A stretch of 8,533 bases of DNA, from NCBI GenBank assembly GCA_031283985.1, contig JAITAQ010000007.1:1-8533 (forward strand), read 5' to 3'. Below, one piece after another: positions 1 to 4,359 of this stretch (position 1 is its first letter; every line of letters begins with the position of its first letter). A program made the translations under genes and the position numbers. The notes beneath the pieces were generated by a model, which saw nothing but the letters and a program-made list of their open reading frames with translations, did no database searches and was not told where the DNA came from. This DNA is from Endomicrobium sp. GTDB lineage: Bacteria > Elusimicrobiota > Endomicrobiia > Endomicrobiales > Endomicrobiaceae.

Positions 1-119
1 ATGTTACAATGGATATAGAGTTGATAATGCCAGTGGCTATGGATACGCAGTTGAGGTTTGCGATAAGAGAAGGCGGAAGGACTGTAGGTTCAGGTGTTGT
101 TACTGAAATCTTGGAATAA
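1..119 (+). CDS. tuf: Elongation factor Tu, C-terminal end (5' part outside window)
   Basis: The first 119 bases encode the last 38 complete residues of EF-Tu, read from position 3 and ending at a TAA at 117-119. The tail [20 protein letters not shown] is the hallmark C-terminus of domain 3, which closes over the acceptor/T arm of aminoacyl-tRNA. EF-Tu is the cytoplasmic GTPase that delivers aminoacyl-tRNA to the ribosomal A site. The GTPase domain and domain 2 lie upstream of the window, so the start and integrity of the gene cannot be judged. rpmG follows 100 bases later with no clear intrinsic terminator between, which fits the common tuf-rpmG-trnW-secE-nusG arrangement. Identification is by strong motif match; whether the genome has a second tuf copy is unknown. 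Confidence 0.96.
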   Translation, partial: VTMDIELIMPVAMDTQLRFAIREGGRTVGSGVVTEILE

Positions 120-154
120 TTTTTATATAATCAGTGGAATTGGGAGAGGTTTTT

Positions 155-207
155 ATTTCTTTACTCTGCTGTTTTAGAAAATATGTTGTTTAGCAGAATA
201 AAGAAAT
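155..207 (+). promoter_or_regulatory. Long intercistronic hairpin between tuf and rpmG
   Basis: Positions 155-170 and 192-207 form a 16-bp inverted repeat (ATTTCTTTACTCTGCT against AGCAGAATAAAGAAAT) with a single C-A mismatch and a 21-nt loop. No T-run follows the 3' arm, so it does not look like an intrinsic terminator. The rpmG Shine-Dalgarno (GGAGAG, 209-214) starts two bases after the stem. A processing site separating tuf from downstream mRNA, or a structure modulating rpmG translation, would both fit; neither is shown by the sequence. Confidence 0.55.
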
Positions 208-219
208 TGGAGAGTTTAG

Positions 220-372
220 ATGGCAGAAAGAGTTGTTATAACCATGGCATGTAGCGTGTGCAAAAACAGAAATTACTATTTTGACAGAAGAAAAAAGCAG
301 GAAGGCAAGCTTGCTCTTAAAAAATTTTGTAAGAACTGTGGAAAGCGTACAGAACATAAAGAAACAAAATAA
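220..372 (+). CDS. rpmG: 50S ribosomal protein L33, zinc-binding form
   Basis: This 50-residue protein is ribosomal protein L33, a small component of the large subunit near the E site. The start MAERVVITMACSVCKNRNYY and the basic remainder match the family in length and pattern. Two CxxC pairs are present (C11/C14 and C37/C40), so this is the zinc-ribbon (C+) paralog type rather than the cysteine-free (C-) form that some bacteria induce under zinc starvation. The ATG at 220 has a Shine-Dalgarno GGAGAG at 209-214, five bases upstream. The gene lies between tuf and tRNA-Trp, its usual place in many bacteria. It is too short for many ORF finders but is complete. Zinc binding is inferred from the cysteines. 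Confidence 0.97.
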   Translation: MAERVVITMACSVCKNRNYYFDRRKKQEGKLALKKFCKNCGKRTEHKETK

Positions 373-393
373 TTAAAGCATTGTCGGGTGGGT

Positions 394-464
394 GGGGGCA
401 TAAGCTAACGGTAAACTGTCGGTCTCCAAAACCGACTTTGGTGGTTCAAGTCCATCTGCCCCTG
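394..464 (+). tRNA. trnW: tRNA-Trp (anticodon CCA)
   Basis: A 71-nt cloverleaf can be drawn by hand. The acceptor stem pairs 394-400 with 457-463. The D arm is 403-417 with loop AACGGTA. The anticodon stem 419-423/431-435 is perfect, with loop CTCCAAA and anticodon CCA at 426-428. The variable region is 4 nt. The T arm is 440-456 with loop TTCAAGT, and the discriminator is G464. The 3' CCA is not encoded (CTT follows), so it must be added by nucleotidyltransferase. It resembles E. coli tRNA-Trp closely through the D loop and anticodon arm. Two oddities are a G-U first acceptor pair (394-463) and a C-A mismatch in the D stem (405-415). Its place between rpmG and secE is standard, so it is probably excised from the mRNA. 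Confidence 0.95.
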
Positions 465-479
465 CTTTGGAAAATATAT

Positions 480-484
480 GAAGG
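480..484 (+). promoter_or_regulatory. Shine-Dalgarno site fixing the secE GTG start
   Basis: GAAGG at 480-484 lies seven bases before the GTG at 492. No in-frame ATG falls between the tRNA and the secE core, so this site decides for the GTG start over the longer open frame that begins inside the tRNA region. Confidence 0.7.
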
Positions 485-491
485 TAAACAA

Positions 492-680
492 GTGAATTTA
501 ATTAAAACAGCTATACAATTTTTTAAGGACGCTTATTATGAGCTTACTAAGGCGACATGGCTTGGTAAAAAAGAAGTTGTAGGAACTACCGTTGTTGTAG
601 TTGTTTTTGTTATTATCATGTCTATTTTCGTAAGCATTGTTGATATGTTTTTAGGTACAATAGTAGGCATTATATTATAA
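492..680 (+). CDS. secE: Preprotein translocase subunit SecE
   Basis: This 62-residue protein is SecE, the small essential subunit of the SecYEG channel that clamps SecY in the inner membrane. Residues 1-28 form the amphipathic N-terminal helix ending in ELTKATWLGKKEV, the form of the family's conserved 'tWPsr.Ev' hinge. Residues about 34-57 are one hydrophobic membrane segment containing D51. The length fits the single-helix SecE type, not the three-helix E. coli type. The frame is open back to 381, but that part runs through the tRNA gene and is not SecE-like. The GTG at 492 with Shine-Dalgarno GAAGG is therefore the start. The family's hinge proline is leucine here (L24). nusG starts 13 bases downstream, the near-universal secE-nusG pairing. 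Confidence 0.93.
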   Translation: MNLIKTAIQFFKDAYYELTKATWLGKKEVVGTTVVVVVFVIIMSIFVSIVDMFLGTIVGIIL

Positions 681-693
681 CTCGGAGCAGAAA

Positions 694-1224
694 ATGGCGA
701 ACCAATGGTATGTTGTTCATACATATTCATGTCATGAGGATAAAGTTAAAAAGAGTTTGGATATGACTGTAGATAATTTAAATATGCGAGATGTTATTTC
801 CAAAGTTGTTATTCCTACCGAAGAAATTGTTGAAGTAAAGCAGAGTAAGAAGAGAATAAAGAAAAGAAAGTTTTATCCGGGATATATTTTTGTTGAAATG
901 ACTATAAATAATACGACTTACTGGCTTATAAGGAATACAGCTGGTGTAACAGGTTTTCTGGGTGGGGTTAAACCTATACCGATGGCACAAAATGAAGTAG
1001 ATAATTTCCTCAATATCATCGTAAACCCAGATGCTTCTAAACCTAGACTCGCGGTATCTTTTGAAAAAGAAGAAAATGTGCGTATTGTTGAAGGACCGTT
1101 TAAACATTTTATTGGTATAGTTGCAGAAATAAACCAAGAGAGGGGAAAGTTAAGGGTTATGGTTACAATATTTGGTAGACCTACTCCTGTTGAACTTGAG
1201 TTCTTGCAGGTTGAAAGGATCTAA
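694..1224 (+). CDS. nusG: Transcription termination/antitermination protein NusG
   Basis: The protein has 176 residues, the normal size. The N-terminal NGN domain (about 1-110) opens with QWYVVHTYSCHEDKV and carries the KFYPGYIFVEM core at 59-69. It binds the RNA polymerase clamp and makes elongation processive. The C-terminal KOW domain (about 122-176) has VEGPFKHFIGIVAEI and ends in FGRPTPVELEFLQVERI. It contacts ribosomal protein S10 (NusE) or Rho, linking transcription to translation or termination. The ATG at 694 has GGAG at 684-687. The NGN-KOW linker is short and there is no inserted domain, so this is housekeeping NusG rather than a RfaH/LoaP-type specialised paralog. It is followed by a 96-base spacer with unusual repeats before rplK. 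Confidence 0.98.
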   Translation: MANQWYVVHTYSCHEDKVKKSLDMTVDNLNMRDVISKVVIPTEEIVEVKQSKKRIKKRKFYPGYIFVEMTINNTTYWLIRNTAGVTGFLGGVKPIPMAQNEVDNFLNIIVNPDASKPRLAVSFEKEENVRIVEGPFKHFIGIVAEINQERGKLRVMVTIFGRPTPVELEFLQVERI

Positions 1225-1234
1225 AAAATGTTGT

Positions 1235-1278
1235 AATACTAAACATAAACAGTATTTAGGAATACTGTTTTTAGTATT
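1235..1278 (+). promoter_or_regulatory. Nested hairpin in the nusG-rplK spacer with an alternative start-masking fold
   Basis: An inner stem pairs 1247-1256 with 1261-1270 (AAACAGTATT with AATACTGTTT, loop TAGG). An outer stem pairs AATACTAAA at 1235-1243 with TTTAGTATT at 1270-1278; base 1270 can serve only one stem at a time, and CAT bulges out. A second AATACTAAA lies at 1313-1321, touching the rplK ATG. With one flanking base, 1312-1321 pairs perfectly over 10 bp with 1270-1279, which excludes the outer stem. The inner hairpin followed by TTTTTAG could also act as a weak intrinsic terminator after nusG. The pairings are visible in the sequence; a switching role is inference. Confidence 0.5.
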
Positions 1279-1320
1279 TTATAGAATAGACTAAATGAAA
1301 CAGATAGGAGTAAATACTAA

Positions 1321-1755
1321 ATGGCACAAAAAAAAGTAAAAGCAATGATTAAGTTACAGATTCCTGCAGGATCAGCTAATCCAGCTCCTCCAGTAGGGAC
1401 TGCCCTTGGTCCTCAGGGTGTAAATATTATGGATTTTTGTAAACAGTTTAACGAAAGAACAAAAAATATGGAAAAAGGCATGGCAATACCTGTTGTTATG
1501 ACTGTTTTTGAGGATAGATCTTTTACATTTATAACAAAAGTGTCTCCAGTATCTGCATTGATTAAAAAAGTGGCTAAAGTTTTAAAAGCTTCTGGAGTGC
1601 CTAATAGAACTAAAGTAGGTAAAATAACATCAGCTCAAGTTGAAGAAATAGCAAAACAAAAAATGCCCGACTTGAATGCTAATGGAGATCTTGTCGCGGC
1701 AAAGCGTATGGTTGAGGGAACTGCAAGAAGCATGGGAATTGACGTAGTAAAATAA
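1321..1755 (+). CDS. rplK: 50S ribosomal protein L11
   Basis: This is L11 (144 residues), which with L10 and L12 forms the base of the 50S stalk and contacts elongation factors and RelA. The N-terminal domain (about 1-72) has the proline-rich [20 protein letters not shown] hinge region bound by thiopeptides. The C-terminal domain (about 76-144), which binds the 23S GTPase-associated centre, ends in [27 protein letters not shown]. The length is canonical and no key region is missing. The ATG at 1321 has AGGAG at 1306-1310, spaced ten bases. The sequence directly before the ATG belongs to a repeat that can pair upstream, so translation may be structure-controlled. The 66-base gap to rplA carries a promoter-like sequence and a probable L1 target. 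Confidence 0.98.
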   Translation: MAQKKVKAMIKLQIPAGSANPAPPVGTALGPQGVNIMDFCKQFNERTKNMEKGMAIPVVMTVFEDRSFTFITKVSPVSALIKKVAKVLKASGVPNRTKVGKITSAQVEEIAKQKMPDLNANGDLVAAKRMVEGTARSMGIDVVK

Positions 1756-1766
1756 TATAATATAAT
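1739..1766 (+). promoter_or_regulatory. Probable sigma70-type promoter upstream of rplA
   Basis: TTGACG (1739-1744, inside the last codons of rplK) and a perfect TATAAT (1761-1766) are separated by 16 bases, close to the housekeeping consensus. A second TATAAT overlaps at 1756-1761 but has poor spacing. Transcription would start near 1773, so the mRNA would begin just before the L1-like hairpin at 1779. TATAAT alone is common in AT-rich DNA; the matched -35 and spacing make the call. Confidence 0.45.
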
Positions 1767-1778
1767 GTAATTTAGAAG

Positions 1779-1816
1779 TTGTGGGAGTCGAATTTCCGAC
1801 ATTTAACCACAGGGAG
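1779..1816 (+). promoter_or_regulatory. Probable L1-binding autoregulatory leader of rplA
   Basis: The outer helix pairs 1779-1784 (TTGTGG) with 1807-1812 (CCACAG). An asymmetric internal loop follows, with GA (1785-1786) on the 5' side and ATTTAA (1801-1806) on the 3' side. An inner helix GTCG/CGAC (1787-1790/1797-1800) closes a six-base loop. The same plan, a GGUGG-GA-G element facing an A-rich strand before CCACC, forms the L1 site in the 23S rRNA L1 stalk, and L1 represses its own mRNA in several bacteria and archaea by binding a mimic of it. The rplA Shine-Dalgarno (GGGAG, 1812-1816) abuts the outer helix, so bound L1 would block initiation. The fold is seen directly; L1 binding is inferred from resemblance. 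Confidence 0.7.
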
Positions 1817-1821
1817 AGACA

Positions 1822-2499
1822 ATGGGAAAAAGATTAAACGAAACGTCTAAATTGGTAGATAAAAGTAAGATTTATATTCTTGAAGAGGCAGTTTCTCTCG
1901 TAAAAGAAACCGCACAAGCAAAATTTGACGAGACTATTGAAGCTCATGTCAGATTGGGTATAGATCCTAATAAGAGTGATCAAATAGTTAGAGGTACTGT
2001 CTCTTTACCTCATGGTATAGGAAAGACTAGAAGGGTTGCAGTTTTAGCAAAAGGCGAAAAGCAGAAAGAAGGTGAAAAGGCAGGAGCTGATATTATAGGT
2101 TCTGAAGATTTAATTGAAAGCATATCAAAGGGTAGTCTTGATTTTGATGTCTTGGTTGCTACGCCTGATATTATGAAGGATTTAAGTAAAGTTGCTAAAA
2201 TTTTAGGACCTAAAGGTCTTATGCCAAATCCTAAGTCAGGAACAGTAACTTTTGACATAGGAACAGCTGTAAAGGAACTTAAAAAAGGAAGAGTTGAGTA
2301 CAAGAACGATTCTTTTGGCATAATTCACGTGCCTGTCGGAAAAGCTTCTTTTGAGAAAGGAAAACTTGCTGACAATATAAAATCTTTAGTTGAAGCTGTA
2401 TTGAAAGTCAAGCCTTCAAGTTCAAAAGGTCAGTACATAAAAAGTATTTCTATATCTTCAACGATGGGACCTGGAATTTATGTTGAGCAAAAGATGTAA
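1822..2499 (+). CDS. rplA: 50S ribosomal protein L1
   Basis: This is L1 (225 residues, usual size), which binds the mobile L1 stalk of 23S rRNA and guides deacylated tRNA out of the E site. Domain I combines the N- and C-terminal parts, including FDETIEAHVRLGIDPNKSDQ at 35-54 and the TMGPGI tail at 214-219, the rRNA-contacting elements. Domain II in the middle contains the family signature KILGPKGLMPNPKSGTVT at 126-143. The ATG at 1822 has GGGAG at 1812-1816. The site touches an L1-target-like hairpin, so feedback control by free L1 is likely. In most genomes rplJ and rplL follow; here a terminator-like hairpin and then rimP follow instead. Confidence 0.98.
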   Translation: MGKRLNETSKLVDKSKIYILEEAVSLVKETAQAKFDETIEAHVRLGIDPNKSDQIVRGTVSLPHGIGKTRRVAVLAKGEKQKEGEKAGADIIGSEDLIESISKGSLDFDVLVATPDIMKDLSKVAKILGPKGLMPNPKSGTVTFDIGTAVKELKKGRVEYKNDSFGIIHVPVGKASFEKGKLADNIKSLVEAVLKVKPSSSKGQYIKSISISSTMGPGIYVEQKM

Positions 2500-2530
2500 A
2501 GTTGCTTTTTAATGTAAATTTGCGATATCT

Positions 2531-2557
2531 AAAAGGCGGCTGTGATAGCCGTCTTTT
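2531..2557 (+). terminator. Intrinsic terminator or attenuator between rplA and rimP
   Basis: An 11-bp stem (AAAAGGCGGCT with AGCCGTCTTTT, one G-U pair) closes a GTGAT loop; the 3' arm ends in TTTT and is followed by ACTTTT. The GC-rich core stands out in this AT-rich DNA. It lies 31 bases after the rplA stop and ends 27 bases before the preferred rimP ATG, so it probably ends the ribosomal-protein transcript. No convincing promoter lies between the hairpin and rimP. Readthrough, or a start upstream of the hairpin, must therefore feed the rimP genes, and an attenuator role is possible. Confidence 0.75.
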
Positions 2558-2584
2558 ACTTTTGTAAGGATGATGATTATTAAA

Positions 2585-3040
2585 ATGACTAAATCCAAAG
2601 AAATAGAAAGTTTGCTTGCCCCTGTCACAATCAAAGAAGGCTACGAATTGGTAGATGTTCAATATGCTAAAGAAAACGGTGATTGGGTTGCAAGAATTTT
2701 TATTGATAAAGATGGCGGTGTAGCAATGAGCGACTGTGAAAAAATGAGTATGCTTTTTGGCGCTATTTTAGATGAGAGTAGCATATTGAAAGATCTTTAT
2801 GTTTTGGAAATATCTTCGCCTGGTCTCAACAGGGTTTTAAAAAAAGAAGAAAGTTTTAAACATTTTATAGGTTCAAAAATAAGACTTCAAACTGTAGAAT
2901 CGATTAATAATCAGAAGAATTTTTTTGGAAATCTTTTGGATTGTAAAGATGGAAAAATAAAAATTGACGATGTTAGTAATGGAATTTTTGAAATAAAATT
3001 TTTAGATATAAAGAAAGCTAATGTAGAAACTGAATTTTAG
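2585..3040 (+). CDS. rimP: Ribosome maturation factor RimP
   Basis: RimP binds the free 30S subunit and helps late 16S rRNA and S12 assembly. The 151-residue protein shows the N-terminal alpha/beta domain (about 1-85) with GYELVDVQY at 19-27 and the signature EISSPGLNRVL at 75-85 (family SSPGlDRpL). A C-terminal Sm-like barrel (about 90-150) follows. Three in-frame ATGs compete: 2570, 2573 and 2585. AAGGA (2566-2570) overlaps the first and is two bases from the second, which leaves no usable spacing. It is 14 bases from the third, which also gives the most typical N-terminus, so 2585 is preferred with modest confidence. rimP leads the rimP-nusA-infB-rbfA order and ends nine bases before nusA. 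Confidence 0.93.
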   Translation: MTKSKEIESLLAPVTIKEGYELVDVQYAKENGDWVARIFIDKDGGVAMSDCEKMSMLFGAILDESSILKDLYVLEISSPGLNRVLKKEESFKHFIGSKIRLQTVESINNQKNFFGNLLDCKDGKIKIDDVSNGIFEIKFLDIKKANVETEF

Positions 3041-3049
3041 GAGGAATAA

Positions 3050-4306
3050 ATGTCAGAAAAAGGCAAACTTTTGATGGCTCTTGAGCAAATTGAGAAGGAT
3101 AGGAAAATTAAGAAAGAAGATATTTTGGTTGTTACAGAAAATGCTCTTGTTTCGGCATATAAAAAGCACGTTGGCAAAAACGTAAATGTTGAAGCTAAAG
3201 TAAATCCCGATACAGGTGAAATGACAGCAAGCGTCTTAAAAATTGCAGTAAAAGACGTAGCTAACCCTTTATTGGAAGTATCTCTTAAAGAAGCAAGAAA
3301 AATAAATGAAGAAATAGAAGTAGGTGAGGAAGTAAGAATCCCATTGGATACTCAGGATTTTTCTCGCATAGCTGCTCAGACGGCAAAGCAGGTTATTGTT
3401 CAAAAGATTAGAGAATCTGAAAGATGGTCTTTGTTTGAAGAAATGAAAGAAAAAGTAGGACAAATAGTAAGCGGAGTTGTATATCGCATAGCAGGAAGAA
3501 ACCTTATAGTTGATTTGGGAAAGACTGAGGCAATTCTTCCCGACAGTGAGCAAGTTTTTAAAGAAAAATTTAAGATAGGTCAACACATAAAAGCTGTTAT
3601 AATAAAGGTTGAAAAAAGCTTAAATGGATCGGGAATTGTTTTATCTCGTGCAAGTGCTGTGCTTGTAAAGAGATTATTTGAGATTGAAGTCCCAGAAATT
3701 TACGAAAAAGTTGTTGAGATTGTAAATGCCATAAGAGATTCGGGAATGAGAACTAAAGTAGCAGTTTTATCGCATAATCCTAAAGTTGACCCTGTAGGAG
3801 CTTGTCTTGGTATAAAAGGCGCCAGAATAAAACCAATCATAGATGAATTAAGAGGGGAGAGAATAGATTTAGTCCCCTATTCTCTGGATCCTGTTAAATA
3901 TATAACAGGATCATTATCACCGGCAAAAGTTATTTCTGTAATCATTGTTTCCGAAAAAGAAAAGAAAGCCGAAGTCTTAGTAAGCGACGATATGCTTTCT
4001 TTGGCTATAGGCAAAAATGGGCATAATGTTAGACTTGCGGCAAAACTTACAGGTTGGCATATAGATGTAAAATCTGAAAAACAGAAAAAAGAAGAAATTG
4101 ATGCTAAAATAGAACAACGTACTGAAAATCTTTCCGAGCTTAAGGGACTTAGCGAAAAAACTATAGAAACACTTGTAAATTCAGGATTTACGAATATAGA
4201 AAAGCTTTCATCACTGAAGATAGAAGATTTAACAACTTTGCCTGGTATCGGCGAAAAAACGGCTGAAAAAATTATAAAATTAGCAAAGAAAAGTTTGGCT
4301 AAATAA
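3050..4306 (+). CDS. nusA: Transcription elongation/termination factor NusA
   Basis: NusA binds RNA polymerase near the RNA exit channel, slows elongation, stabilises pause and terminator hairpins and joins antitermination complexes. The N-terminal RNAP-binding domain is about 1-130, with DTQDFSRIAAQTAKQVIVQK at 100-119. The S1 domain is about 135-200, KH1 about 230-290 with DPVGACLGIKGARI at 247-260, and KH2 about 300-345 with LAIGKNGHNVRLAAKLTGW. A single helix-hairpin-helix unit closes the protein (about 362-418, LPGIGEKTAEKI). At 418 residues it lies between B. subtilis NusA, which lacks the C-terminal unit, and E. coli NusA, which has two acidic repeats. The ATG at 3050 has a strong GGAGG at 3041-3045. 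infB follows after 53 bases, with no ylxR or ylxQ between. Confidence 0.97.
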   Translation: MSEKGKLLMALEQIEKDRKIKKEDILVVTENALVSAYKKHVGKNVNVEAKVNPDTGEMTASVLKIAVKDVANPLLEVSLKEARKINEEIEVGEEVRIPLDTQDFSRIAAQTAKQVIVQKIRESERWSLFEEMKEKVGQIVSGVVYRIAGRNLIVDLGKTEAILPDSEQVFKEKFKIGQHIKAVIIKVEKSLNGSGIVLSRASAVLVKRLFEIEVPEIYEKVVEIVNAIRDSGMRTKVAVLSHNPKVDPVGACLGIKGARIKPIIDELRGERIDLVPYSLDPVKYITGSLSPAKVISVIIVSEKEKKAEVLVSDDMLSLAIGKNGHNVRLAAKLTGWHIDVKSEKQKKEEIDAKIEQRTENLSELKGLSEKTIETLVNSGFTNIEKLSSLKIEDLTTLPGIGEKTAEKIIKLAKKSLAK

Positions 4307-4359
4307 GCTTTTAATTAACAAGCTAACGTCCGATCAATAAATGAGCATGGGAGCATATT

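Noticed and set aside
103..131. Promoter-like CTGAAA-17-TATAAT at the tuf stop, upstream of rpmG
   Set aside because: The -10 is perfect but the -35 matches only four of six bases, and TATAAT is common in AT-rich spacers. It is not strong enough to list as a promoter.
381..491. Longer open frame upstream of the secE GTG start
   Set aside because: It runs through the tRNA-Trp gene, has no SecE-like residues and lacks a Shine-Dalgarno; the GTG at 492 has one.
478..495. Five-codon ORF (MKVNK) whose TGA overlaps the secE GTG
   Set aside because: It is too short to separate from chance and has no Shine-Dalgarno of its own; its bases are better explained as the secE ribosome binding site.
1280..1287. 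TATAGA/TAGAAT as a promoter -10 for rplK
   Set aside because: No acceptable -35 at 16-18 bases upstream; the region is occupied by the hairpin repeats.
4320..4328. AAGCTAACG before infB, identical to nine bases of the tRNA-Trp D arm (402-410)
   Set aside because: The match is only nine bases with no neighbouring tRNA-like sequence, so it is most likely coincidence and not a tRNA fragment or attachment site.
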